Shown in pieces: positions 10,680-27,461 of a DNA stretch of 64,000 nt; the stretch's first letter is position 1, and every line of letters begins with the position of its first letter. The notes under the pieces were generated by a model, which saw nothing but the letters and a program-made list of their open reading frames with translations, searched no databases and was not told the origin of the DNA. The stretch covers positions 186,001 through 250,000 of the forward strand of contig JAECYW010000013.1 in the NCBI GenBank assembly GCA_023014335.1, written 5' to 3'. The translations under genes and the position numbers were made by a program. This stretch comes from Galerina marginata (taxonomy: Eukaryota; Basidiomycota; Agaricomycetes; Agaricales; Galerinaceae).

Positions 10680-11639
10680 CTAGCTAGTTGACCAGCCAGT
10701 CCTGCAAGATTCTGTTCTCAGATTACAAATTCCAACATGTACTACATCACATTGCTCTGGTCCTAGCTTCTCTTTATTTGTCGCTAAGTAGCTTTGTAGA
10801 TGCGTCAGCTCTTGCAAACGAAATATATCTGCTTCCTCTAGTTCTTGTGCGAAACAGTCTACTGTCCGCGCTATGCCTTTGAGATGTCCTTGGTCGGGCT
10901 CGATCAAGTCTACAAACTCAGAGATTGGTGCGGGACGCGTCTCATTAGGATCAGCTAACATAATTGCCGGCCCTACGCCTTCTTGCACAAAGACCTCGTC
11001 CACTACTTGCTGCGTGAAGCCTTTTCGGTTATCAATCTGATCAAAGAACTCTTTAATTGGCCTCAAAGGTGGATCGTCAGGGTCCGCGATCACTATTTTG
11101 ACAGGCCCGTCAGGGTCACCGCCCTCCGGTTCTGTTACCGGCGGCTCAGGGTCATTAGGTTGTCTATGACGTCTTGATAGACCGTCAGGTCCGAAGGTCT
11201 TCCCTGCTTTATGACGTAGTGTGAAGTGATACATTCCGATCTGTTCTATCCATCTATTAATTACTGCGTTAGGCATCATGTCGGGATTGTGCAACATTCC
11301 GCCTATAAACTGAGCATCAGTTTCCACTATTAGCTTTCGTACACCAATCAACCACTTTTTATTTTCTTCTAAAGCTCTTTTTAACCCATACAACTCCCGT
11401 TTCGGTTGTGAGTAGCGAGCTTCTTGTTCATTTAAAGTGATGGATCCAAACTTAGCAAAGTAGTGCTTTTTCGGGTTATCTTTATCTTCTTGATAGATAT
11501 AATAGCCTACCGCGATATATGAAGTGTCAACTGCTAATACCACGGCACCTTGGCCTTCATAATCTATTGGTTTCAAAGAGTACGCGTTCCGTACCCCGTC
11601 CTTGAGCATTCCATACTCTTTTCTTGATCTGGTCCCCAC
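10680..11639 (-). pseudogene. Ty3-like RNase H region
   Basis: A frame of about 320 codons. It starts in the RT connection (EYGMLKDG, then YSLKPIDY) and enters an RNase H fold: Asp in AVDTSY, Glu in the ARYSQPKRELYGL segment, Asp in IVETDAQF, then the LRHKAGK and GPDGLSRR end motif. This enzyme degrades RNA in RNA:DNA hybrids during reverse transcription. The C-terminal linker is acidic and proline-rich. The frame stops at 10680 next to the region holding the tRNA-like gene. Its start overlaps the end of the RT frame, consistent with one lost base near 11630. Confidence 0.85.
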
Positions 11640-13093
11640 TCAAAAGGATTATTTAGCTGCGTCAATTTTTGTAAATGACAGGCCCGTACAGCGAAGTTCA
11701 AAATGTAGGATCTGAGTACACCGACCATGCCTAAGAAGGCCCGGACGTCCGATAGGTCCTTACAAGGGCCCCAGTCCTCTATCACTTTAATGCGTTCAGT
11801 AGTCGGTTTCCGTCCTTCTGTTGTGCATAAGTGTCCTACAACAACGATCTCGTCCGCGCAGATGGTGGACTTGGTTCCTGAAAAGGTACCTCCACAATAT
11901 TTCATACGCTGTACTATCCTGTTTACATTTTGTACGTGCTCCCATACAAATCTTCTAATTCCATCATTTTCTGGTATAGTCTCATAGGACCCGTCCTCTT
12001 TCTCATACCTCGACGCTGGGCCGCGTACAGGCACATCATCAATGTACGGAATAGTATAAGCAGGAATTTCGGGTTGCAGGATGAACGTAACGTCGTCATG
12101 AAAGATTGGAACTGAATTAGTCCAACCCATAGGCAGGGTTACTAACCTCATGGCTCCGTACGGGGTTTGGAAAGTAGTGAGATCCCGGCTGGACTCGTCC
12201 AACTGCCTTTCGTCATATCCGACGTAGAGATCAAACATTCCCCTGCATGCTCTTCCTGCAAAATGCGTAGCTAGGTCCTCTGTAGCAGGTGGTACTCCTG
12301 AATGAGCAATGGTGACCACGTTCAAAGGCTCTAAACTATGTACTATCCTGAGACTCTTTCCATCTTTCTTAAGTACGGTGAACCATTTAGATCGGAAGGA
12401 CGAGTTAGACGGCTCATATACGCCTGACTCTCTTTTTGATCTAATAATTTTGCATACCTCGTCGTACAGGCCTGGGGGAATTGGAATATTCTTATATACC
12501 CAAGGCGTGTGCTCGACGGTGGGGATGACGACGGGAGGGAAGAAGTCTTCCCTAAATTGGCCCCGTTCACTGTCTTCCCAAGCAAACGCACCATTCTGTT
12601 CCATCATAAGGTGATGTACTAATTTCCTTTCCTTGGGTAAGAGGAATTCTCCACTGTGAACTTTATCAAACGCTTTCTGTCTTTCAGCCGTGTACCGTCC
12701 CGTCGGTACAAAATCAGGGGGACTCGTGCTTAACTTGGGCATATCTGCTAATGGATCTCCCAATATCTCTCTCTTTATCCTAAATTTTTCTGGTAGTTCT
12801 GCATATACAGGCTTTACCTTCAACGCGACCGGTTTATATTTCTTTCCTACAAATACAGACGCGGCCGGTTCTGTAGCAGGTATGCTTTCTCCTTGTTGGA
12901 AGAAGGCTTGTACCTTCTTCTTATCTGATATTTCAACTTTTTCTTCTTGTATGGCTGCCGATAAAAAGGCATTCCTTACTCCTTCTGTTGTAAACTTGTC
13001 TTCTTTAGACAGGGCGTACCCGGCCATTGATAATGTCTGGTTTTCTTCATTCAGTTCAAATAGAACTGCTACCTCTCCTTGATCCGGGATCAA
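11573..13093 (-). pseudogene. Ty3-like reverse transcriptase region
   Basis: Characteristic RT motifs appear in order: SSFRSKWFTVLKKDGK, LRIVHSLEPLN, MFDLYVGYDER, FQTPYGAMRLVTLPMGWTNS, and the catalytic YIDD in AYTIPYIDDV, followed by the thumb segment IEDWGPCKDLSDVRAFLGM. It copied element RNA into DNA. The N-terminal 200 residues before the palm are a basic/acidic linker. The frame ends just past the thumb because of an apparent one-base loss; the correct continuation is in the overlapping RNase H frame. Confidence 0.9.
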
Positions 13094-13107
13094 TTCCTCA
13101 AGGTTGT

Positions 13108-13620
13108 CTAAAAAGCCTGGGCTTTCTGACGTTGTAAGACATCGGGACTCTTGCCGGGTCGGTAAGTGGGTAACACCGCCCGTCGCTTGCTATTTGGATC
13201 GGTAATAACAATCCGTTGGTCCCCATCCTCACTGTTCTGTACGGTACTGCTGGTTAGGACATCAAATGGTCGGCCCAATAGTACTCGATAAGCTGGGTTA
13301 CGGATAATGTGTACTTGTAAGTAGACAGTTACCCCACCAAAGGAGAACGCGACGTTTTCCGCAAGTCCTAGACTTTTCTCGACCGCCCCGTTTGCGCTTT
13401 GCATGTTGATGGTAATATTTGGATTCCAAGTTAAACCCATTTCAACAGCAACTGATTCAGCCATAGAGACAATTTGTGACCCACTGTCTACTATAGATTC
13501 TTCTTGCGCTATGTTATTGATCCGGGGGTACAAGGAACGTAACGCGTACGTATCGCGCGCCACATATACTTCTTTTGGCACTGCCCTGTCATGGGTCTGC
13601 GCAAACTGTAAGTACAGGTT
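13108..13620 (-). pseudogene. Retroviral-type aspartic protease region
   Basis: A frame of about 170 codons containing the protease active site SIVDSGSQIV (D-S-G) and the later hydrophobic motif YRVLLGRPFDVL (flap and second-half signature of retropepsins). It would cleave the element polyprotein. The frame ends after KAQAF at a GCTTTTTAG sequence. A -1 shift on the T run would enter the RT frame (LDNLEELIP). The upstream end is cut at 13621 by a TIR-family insertion; the frame across that insertion matches the gag-like part (RRN joined to LYLQFAQ). Confidence 0.8.
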
Positions 13621-14031
13621 ACAAGTTCTTATGTAGTAAAAGAACTTGTTTTCCGGCCTGCATAGCAGGCAGAAAACATTCCTAACGCAATGGTTCGAAA
13701 TTCTCCCACTCATACTGTGACCCTGCATGGTTTCTGTATCTCAGCCATTACTGGGCCAATTTTTATGATCTTGGTATCAAAAAATTTGTAAAAATCAGGG
13801 CCTTCCTGGTCATGTGACCAGGCTGTTTTAGGCTTGTTAGAACGCCCTCATTTTTCTGCTTTTTTTGAGTATAAGAACATCCCAATCGGTTCAGATTTGA
13901 GCGGACTACATATTATTTACGTTTTTAAGATGTATTTATTTAATAACAGTGTAAGTCTTCAGGCACTGCCTCACCCCAAAGTAAGAACTTGTTTTTGCCA
14001 TGCGCAGCAATGGCCTCTGAACAAGTTTCTG
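13621..14031. mobile_element. TIR-family MITE of about 410 bp
   Basis: The plus strand starts ACAAGTTCTTATG and shares its first 190 bp with the block at 5104. The following 200 bp also match 5290-5500, including AAGAACTTGTTTTTGCCATG. It separates the protease frame from the gag-like frame. GTT is present at both edges, so the duplication may be 3 bp here. It has no coding capacity. The exact right boundary (CTGAACAA) is inferred from where the gag-like frame resumes. Confidence 0.6.
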
Positions 14032-15871
14032 CGTCCTGCTGGGCTTGGAATGGAGAGGGACCGGGGGAGGGGGCCTCTGGAAGGGAACAACCTCCCTGAC
14101 CTTGGCAGGCCGGGGCTGCGGTTGTTTCGGATGATCGGCGTTGCCCTTTCCCTTATCGCGCTTGGCTGGGGGAGGGGGACGTCGGGAGGTGCTGCTCTCT
14201 CCGGAGGGAAGAGGGCCGCAGGAGGTGGACACACGGGGCGGCGGATGGTCTGATCAACCTCCATCGAATCCGGGATCTGAATGAACAGCAGGATGGCCTC
14301 AGAGAGGCCAACGTGGTCGTGGGCGGGACCGGTGGATGCATCGATCCACCCGGTGTTCTTGAGAGCTGCGACAAAGTTGACAGTGGAGGAGGCGAGTCTA
14401 TGGGACCCGGGAAGAGAAGCGTTGATGCTAGGCCTCCCCCTAAGGAGAGATCTAGTAGCCGACTCAAGGATGGCTGCGATGGACGAGGCGGAATCACTCC
14501 CTCCTGTGTCCGCCTCATCGCCAGCCGATCTGTCCGACGGAGTCAATGGCTCGTAATTGGCCATTTCTGAGTCGGAGGCAGGTGGTCCGGGCGCAGAGCC
14601 TGTAACCGTGGAAGTGGACGCCCTGGAGGGCGGCCTGGACGGTCCTCGATGTTCCTGAGCAGGGATGTCGGGGGTATAACATGCCACATGAAAGCCCTGA
14701 TTTTTACGATTTTTTTGATACCAAGATCATCAAAATTGGCCCAGTAATGGCTGAGATACAGAAACCATGCAGGGTCACTATAGCAGTGGGAGAATTTCGA
14801 ACGATCGCGTTAGGAACCATTTCTGCCTGCTATGCAGGCCGGAAAACAAGTTTTTTTACTACATAAGAACTTGTAACAAGATTAATTCATACGTCGCTTA
14901 GTTTTTATCGGATTGCCTTGAAATAAAGTGTGTAATTATCAAAAAAATCAGGGCTATAAAATGGTGTTACATATGTATTGTCACATTTTCATGTGACTTA
15001 CCAAATGCGGAATATTGTTTGAAATACACAGTAAATAAGCCATTTTAAGAGATTTTAAAGGCATTAAAATAAAATAAAAATACAGATGATGTTTTTTTTA
15101 CCTAAGAGATGGTCTGTGCACACATATCACATGACATATCCCTGAGAATATTTTTGTCCAAGTTGGTGCATTACCAAATCCAAGGCAATTGCACAAAGTT
15201 CTGCTGTGAGTTTGATTATGTAAGCTTCTAGAACATTATATTCAAGTCATTTGGTCATGTTTTGCAATGTTTGGTGTGTCTTTCATGGGTTATCCAGTCA
15301 GTTTAACACTAATTTTGCGATTTTTACTGAGTTAAGCTGGCTGTTTGCCAGATTTGGACACCATGACATCATTGCAAAACATATGTAAATATTTGTACAT
15401 TATTCTAGATTGGTCTGGGTAACATATTTTAGTATATCTAGCTCACTGAAATCTGTTTTAAGTGTAAATTCACACAAATTTGCGCTTTTTGGGTCGTGTG
15501 AACAGGTCACATGACCTAATCAACCATGGATACACATGCCACATGAAAGCCCTGATTTTTACGAATTTTTTGATACCAAGATCATCAAAATTGGCCCAGT
15601 AATGGCTGAGATACAGAAACCATGCAGGGTCACTATAGCAGTGGGAGAATTTCGAACGATCGTGTTAGGAACCATTTCTGCCTGCTATGCAGGCCGGAAA
15701 ACAAGTTCTTTTACTACGTAAGAACTTGTAACGAGCTCTAGCTGCAGAAGATGCAGTAGAACCGGAAGATCTAACCGCAGGAGCTGCAGTAAAGACCGGA
15801 GTGGGGGGGGCTCTTGTCTGGCCCAGATCTTGGGCGCTCGACGAGCGCTCGGTCCCAGGCTTGGGAGACAT
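14032..15871 (-). pseudogene. Gag-like N-terminal region, interrupted by an insertion
   Basis: The first ATG (15871-15869) begins MSPKPGTERSSSAQDL. The frame is Ser/Pro/Ala-rich, runs to ARARY at 15733, is interrupted by the element at 14681-15728, and resumes in frame as TPDIPAQEHRGP. It then runs to SPAGRRN at 14032. That makes about 265 residues before the next insertion. I see no CCHC zinc knuckle or clear capsid fold, so gag is inferred from position ahead of the protease and from composition. A host gene interrupted by the retroelement is less likely, because the frame continues cleanly into the protease. Confidence 0.5.
14681..15728 (+). mobile_element. TIR-family element, copy B, 1,048 bp
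   Basis: The same unit as 1-1006: a direct pair of roughly 190 bp end blocks (14681-14873 and 15536-15728) around 660 bp of AT-rich DNA. It starts ATGCCACATGAAAG and ends GTAAGAACTTG. TAAC occurs immediately outside both edges (14677-14680 and 15729-15732), suggesting a 2-4 bp target duplication. It sits inside the gag-like frame of the retroelement and is therefore younger than it. No protein is encoded. Confidence 0.7.
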
Positions 15872-16273
15872 GACGAATGGGGTGCTGTGAGGTGGTGTAC
15901 CAAGTTTCGAGTAGATCAAACGAGTGGTTAAGGTGTGATGAACGAGTTAAACGACGAGCAGATATTCTCACGCTGACTACCAATATGGTAAAAGGCAAGA
16001 AGGGTTGTGTAGTCCTGGATCTCAGATCCCGTATCTGCCCCCACCAACCCTGCCTTGTGTATCCTGAGCCTGCCCTCACAACACCAAGAACCTCCAAGTC
16101 CACAATCACACAGGGTATGCTGATATGCCTTGCTCTTCTTTGCTCTCCATTGTTTTTGTCCCTTGCACTCCTGGTCCTCAGGTTCACAGCCACACACAAC
16201 TCTGCCTGCATACATTAGCCTATCATCCAGGCTGATAATGACTTCCAAACTAGGGCTGCACACTGATGCTGTA
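15872..16273. other. Upstream region of the retroelement, no LTR seen
   Basis: 400 bp between the gag-like start and the MITE. It contains short open frames on both strands with no recognisable product. A leader or 5' LTR of the retroelement would be expected here (minus strand). I found no sequence repeated near the 3' side of the integrase (8857-8961), so no LTR is called. Confidence 0.35.
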
Positions 16274-16870
16274 AGGTAGGGGCCACCAGGAACTGGCCAC
16301 CTTATGTAAGCACTTACATAAGCGGCAAAATGTTGGGTCGGGGAAAAAAATAAATTTTTTCAGTGGTATTTTCACTGATATCATAGGGAAAAGACAGTTA
16401 TTTTTTTTTTTTTGCATGTCAACTTATACTGAAGACATTGAGACCTTTGTTAACTGCCCCATGACTCGTTATTTGATTTCAAGAGGATATGGTGCACAGG
16501 TGGGGAAGTTGCGGAGAAGTCGGGAGACAATGCTGGTCGGTCTGGTGGTAAGATACCTATCTAATATAGTAACTTACGTAATACCCTAACCCTAAAGTCG
16601 CAGCAAAATCTTGGGGTCAAAAATTCGAAAAGTTGCAGAACAAACTGGAAAGCCTGAAAAAACACTTAGAAAAAAAATTGGATTTTTTGGAAAATGGCTA
16701 ATATCTCTCTCAAAAGTTTATCAATTTGAAATCTGTTTCCAACAAGTTGTAAGGATGGTCAATAGCTTCATTTCTATGGTCTTTGAAATGTGAGAAAGGT
16801 GGTGGTGGTTGAGGTATATCGTGCTCGTCATTGCTTACATAAGGTGGCCGGTTCCTGGTGGCCCCTACCT
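16274..16870. mobile_element. MITE, 597 bp, 39 bp TIRs, TA target duplication
   Basis: 16274-16312 and the reverse complement of 16832-16870 agree at 38 of 39 bases (start AGGTAGGGGCCACC, end CCTTATGTAAGCA). TA lies directly outside each end. The interior is AT-rich without coding capacity. Length, TIRs and TA duplication fit a Tc1/mariner-derived (Stowaway-like) miniature element. Confidence 0.85.
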
Positions 16871-19734
16871 TATTTACAGCTTACAGCTGCCGACATACGG
16901 CCACTGTCACTGTACCATGAGCCTCAAGGAAGGATGATTTATGGTATGGAATAGTACAGTAAACCACCATTTCCACCATAAGAATACAGTGGTTAATGGC
17001 TGTTTACGGCGATATGGTAAGCCTTAGGCCAATGAGCCCAATTTGGTGGTTTTATACTCAATTTTGTGAGCTAATTTGAATGATCCACTGCAGAGAAGTA
17101 ACCAAACTCATTTTGACACAAGTTTATGCAGATAAAGTTGCTGAAAGCATGGACCATGGAGGCAATACCTGTAGTCACCTACTGATGCCGGCTGATTACT
17201 TCTCTAGATTCACATATTTTAGGCTGTTGAGCCCAGAGTAAGGGGTAAAATTAGTAACTGGCTTTGATTAAATTAATCAATATAGTGTTTTTTCAGTAGG
17301 ATCAGCATGTTTGAATAACTTAGTCTAGCACAAGTGCAATACCACTGTATACAGCCTTTTTTTGCCGTTTTTCCACCATACCGTACCATCAAGCATCTGG
17401 TTGAGTGTTTTATGGAACGGCTATGGCAGTTCTGTCACCGTAGGACACCCATAACCTTACAGCCATAAGCCATTATGGTACAGTGTACACCACTATTCCA
17501 AACACTCTAGAACACCCCAATGCATCTCTCCACATGATGCCACATCCATCATACCTCCTCTGATCTCAACTTGGTTTGTGCGCCAATGCAAGCATGGCAT
17601 ATACGAGTCTTTCTCATTGTCCTTAGTACTCTATGAGATCACTGGCCTGCGGGCCAACACTGCGTGTGGCATATAGTCGACCCCTTTTCTTGGTGCCGCA
17701 GACAGCTTGAGTTTCCTCTAAAAGTACTCAGGCGCCAATCAAAGACTTTTCAACCAATAATATTGGCCTAGAACTAACTGTACATAGCCAGCACATGAAT
17801 TAGTATTGCGGAACAACCGAATAGTTTGACGCGCAAGATGAGATCCAAGAACGGCTCTACAATCAAGTTGCTGGATGGTGGTGGTTCCATTCAAAGATCT
17901 GCTTGGAGACTGCTCCTCATTTGACCAGAAAAACGAGACGGTCATGTGTGCGCCCTCAAATTTCTTCAGGATGATTTTAATTTTTCAGTCATGGCAATTT
18001 GCATTCAATTTAGAAATTCTGTAAGGGTCACTATTAGGTATAAGAATACCTAAGATATCTAATTACAACAGTACAAGCGATAATGGAAAACGAAAACAAG
18101 CCGACAGTGCAGGTGTTACACCAGTGACAGAAGTGCATTCAAGCTAAAGAGAAGGTGCTACCGCCCTCCGATATCCACATGCCGAAGAATATAGCCATAG
18201 CCCACCGAGAATGATTACTGACCGCATAGAAAGAGTGGGTTCGATGTGTGATGTATGTTGAATATGAAGATTGAAGTAAGCAAGATGAAAGAAATGCTAA
18301 CCCTTCCCTGATGATATTGATGTCGTTGGATCCCTACAAGCTGTGAGCAAGTTTAATTGAAGAGGAAAGAAATGATAAACTTGCCTAAAGCTTATTGGGA
18401 ACCTTGATATTAGACCCTGCAGGTCGCTCAGCAACGACCCGAAGTCCATACTCCCATCACATGGCCTCCCGCGGCTCGAGCTGCAGCTGCCAAACTAACG
18501 AACAAAGGGAACGGTAACGACAAGCAGAGGCAACGGCAACGGCAACGGGAAGCGGTCAAGATCACAGGTTGGCGGACAGTGATGCAACAATTGCAAGACG
18601 GGAGTTGAGGAGTGGGCGGGCAGGTGATGGTGAGGTACTGGGTGTTGACATTGAGACGTCGAAGTCACGAGCTCGAGGTGCTGGAAAGAAGGTAAGTAAT
18701 GATTTGACGACGAATTGAAGGGTTACTCACTTAGGGTTACTCACTTGGGTATCACGAAAGGCTCCCTAATGGTTGTTTGATTTGACACATGCGACTGCGA
18801 AGCGTTGAGGGTCTGTGGTTTGGATGCCTAGTCGGGATGCAAAGGGAGAAGGTGCGTTATCGTATACTCATCAGATCTGTAGGTCTAAAGGCATTCCAAT
18901 TGGATTCTAGTTACGAGGTTAAGTAAGTTTTCGAGCTTTAAACAAACTATTACTTACCTGTGGCAGCGGCGCCCTCGACAACGAAGTTTGCATCTGTCAA
19001 GTCGATATCACGCTGGGGAACGCAAAACGAGCGAGGCTGGGGTGGACATATAGTACAAAGGGATGGAGATGATTCATCAAGTTCGTAGGTGGGAAAGGAG
19101 GTGCGGAGCCATTGTATGCACCATGGGCGGTGTGCTGGGATGCCCTTGGTGGGATTCAAGGGCCATTATCGAATTGGGTGAGCGACTAACGAGGGCAAGG
19201 GTACAGTGAGCTCAATGGGCAGACCACAATTGAAAGGAGCTCTGAAAGGAGGAAGAGGGATGGTGTTAATGCTTCATGGTGGCTAAAGAGGCGTACGCGG
19301 GCTCAGGTTCTCTGTAAATGGCGACACCTGGTGCGAGTTTTCATGCAACGGCCGTTGCATTGAACGATGGCGGATGGGGTTGCCCACCATCCGGCTGTCC
19401 TTACTGTGATGTGGCAGCAACCACGGTGTGTGATGGGGGTGATAACATACTGACGGGCACTGGGTTGTGGTGAGGTTTGGCCGAGTTGCACAGCAGGGGT
19501 CAGTTTTTACAACGTACCTGGTGTATTCCTTTAACCAAGATCCTTCGTCAACCTCAATGCGGCCCACATACCTCATTGGAGGGGAGGGGCAATCGGAATG
19601 GTCCTTGGCATTGTTTTTGGGCGTGTTATATGAGGCTGGTGAGACGGCAGACAGACAGTGGATGGAGCTGGAGAGACGAAGGGTGGGAGGTGGTTGAAGC
19701 CGACGACGACGGAAATAGAAGGTGCGGAAATAAA
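16871..19734. other. Intergenic repeats and low-complexity DNA
   Basis: No supported gene. 16880-17510 holds repeated short words such as ATGGTA, CCACCATA and GGAATAGT in both orientations, possibly an old element. 18510-18550 is a GGCAAC simple repeat. 18600-19700 is GC-richer with short overlapping frames on both strands. None has recognisable protein character or a consistent intron pattern. Confidence 0.45.
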
Positions 19735-20200
19735 AGTGCAGCGGGCCGGCGGGCCGGCTCATATAGCATGACAAAAATCCTGGTGGGACCCAAGGATAAA
19801 AGAACGAGCCCTATAAATAGGACTCGTAACTAATTCCTTCCCCCAGCAATTGAACACACTTGCAACAAAGCCTGCTGATCTGCTGCAGCTTCATCTACTT
19901 CATATTTGTTGGCACATCCAGATGAATGAAAGTACATCCAGCCTTTCTTGTTGGAATTTCAGGGAAATTTTTATATGGTTGAGATTGCACAAGCTAGAGG
20001 ATTAAGAATATGTAAAAATAAAGTGACATTGTCCAAGAGAATGAAATACAAAAAATAAGACAATGCGCAAAGACTAGATCAGAAGACAGAAAATGGCAGG
20101 CTGGCAGGCCGACTTGTATAGCGTGACAAAACCCCCAAAAAAACCTGGGTCCCAAATGATAAAAGAATGAGCCTTATAAATAGGACTTGTAATATATAAC
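19735..20200. repeat. Diverged direct repeat pair with TATAAATAG boxes
   Basis: About 100 bp at 19735-19835 recurs in the same orientation at 20090-20200 with roughly 20% differences. Shared words include GGCCG, ATAGC(A/G)TGACAAAA, GATAAAAGAA, TATAAATAGGACT and GTAA. The 255 bp between them are non-coding. It could be a miniature LTR element (TRIM) or a tandem duplication of a promoter-like segment. I did not find a clear target duplication. Confidence 0.45.
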
Positions 20201-20531
20201 ATACAATGGATTGTCTATTCCAACAAGAAATGACCATTTTGGCAGGGCTCTCTGCTATATTTTTATTCCTCAGCATTCCTCAGGAATGGGTGAATTCCAA
20301 CAGGAATGCAGAGAGGAGTGATAAGTGCTCAGGTAAAGTAGGGTGAAATTCACTAAAATACCCTTAAGTTGGTTGCAGAGACAAAAAGTTGATGGATTTT
20401 TTTTTTTTGTACAGAAATAACACCATAGTCTAGATGTCACCAGTATAGATTTCTACATGCCACAATTTTGCTATATACTGTAAAGCTCTATCTGGATAGT
20501 TATAACAAAAATACCAGTATACTTAAAATTT

Positions 20532-26611
<6,080 letters not shown>

Positions 26612-26716
26612 TGGGATGAGCGTTGAGTTCAACTGTTAGTCGCGTCCGATCGGTTCGCGTTCCGAGCCAAATACGTAATTCGACAAAAGGAGCTATTTTT
26701 ATATCGCGTAAGCTAT

Positions 26717-27461
26717 CTAATCGTCCAGTGGGGGAAGGGTATCGCCAGCTAGCTCTCGTCCTTGGGCAACAACTTTAAATAGCTCGTATGCCCGATCTAA
26801 TTCATCGTTCACGATCACCAGGTCATGCGCACTTTCTTTCGCAAACTGGATCTCACTCAGAGCGGTGGCCAGGCGCTTTTGAACAGAGCTCTCCGTCTCT
26901 GTTCCTCGTTGCTGAAGACGGCTGCGAAGAGCGGACAACGACGGTGGAGAGATGAAGAGGTAGACTGGGTTAAGGTCCGTATTCTTTATTTGACGTACAC
27001 CCTGTGCGTTTGCTGTTTAGCTCCATGCAATGACCGAACAAGGCGTCTGTTACCTGTGCTTCGATGTCGAGGATACATCGTCGACCCTGCTGCTGGACCT
27101 GCCGCACAGTCTCAAAGCTGGTGCCATATAAATTGCCAGAGAATTCGGCATGCTCGATGAAGGCGCCTTGCTCGATAAGCTCCTTGAAATTCTCAAGGGT
27201 GGTGAAGTGGTACTGTATACCGTCAACCTCGCCTGGACGAGGTCGTCGAGTGGTATCTGCGATAGGCCTCGGTCACAAGGTCAAGAATAGGGATAATAGA
27301 TAGACCGCACGGGAAACACTGAACCCAAATTTCTGTGGAAATTCTGCAAAAAGCCGCTGAAGAAGAGTGCTCTTGCCGACGCCAGATGGCCCAGAAAGAA
27401 CCAATGGACGAAGGAAATCCCTGGCGGCAATCGACAGAGCGTCTTCCGTCGTCGTGTCCAT
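26717..27461 (-). CDS. GUK1: Guanylate kinase
   Basis: Exons 27461-27311, 27256-27054 and 27001-26717 (minus) give 212 residues. It phosphorylates GMP to GDP with ATP in the cytosol, an essential step of guanine nucleotide supply. Visible motifs: P-loop [11 protein letters not shown] at residues 22-32, the [15 protein letters not shown]-binding segment formed across the first intron, and the [13 protein letters not shown] motif. Length is close to the roughly 190-200 residue family norm, with a 15-residue N-terminal extension. The A of its ATG is also the last base of a TAA in the tyrosyl-tRNA synthetase frame, and in the spliced synthetase frame there is no stop before this ATG. Protein may be made alone or as a fusion (see findings). 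Confidence 0.93.

Larger units (their letters stand above)
8962..15871 (-). mobile_element. Decayed Ty3/gypsy-like retroelement
   Basis: On the minus strand, from high to low coordinates, the order is a Ser/Pro-rich gag-like region, aspartic protease, reverse transcriptase, RNase H and integrase. That order (integrase last) defines the Ty3/gypsy type. The element is broken by two TIR-family insertions in the gag-like region (14681-15728 and about 13621-14031), by apparent single-base frameshifts between protease and RT and between RT and RNase H, and by a stop plus a tRNA-like insert between RNase H and integrase. I looked for LTRs just outside both ends and saw none, so it is either truncated or its LTRs are too diverged to see by eye. 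Confidence 0.85.

Noticed and set aside
15771..16263. Pair of opposed open frames upstream of gag
   Set aside because: Mutually overlapping on both strands, no similarity recognised; likely untranslated leader DNA.
16880..17515. Possible inverted-repeat transposon from ATGGTA/TACCAT words
   Set aside because: Short words recur in both orientations but no aligned terminal repeat or target duplication could be found.
19283..19774. 163-codon minus-strand frame
   Set aside because: No recognisable domain, overlapping frames of similar length on the plus strand, no ATG context or intron support.
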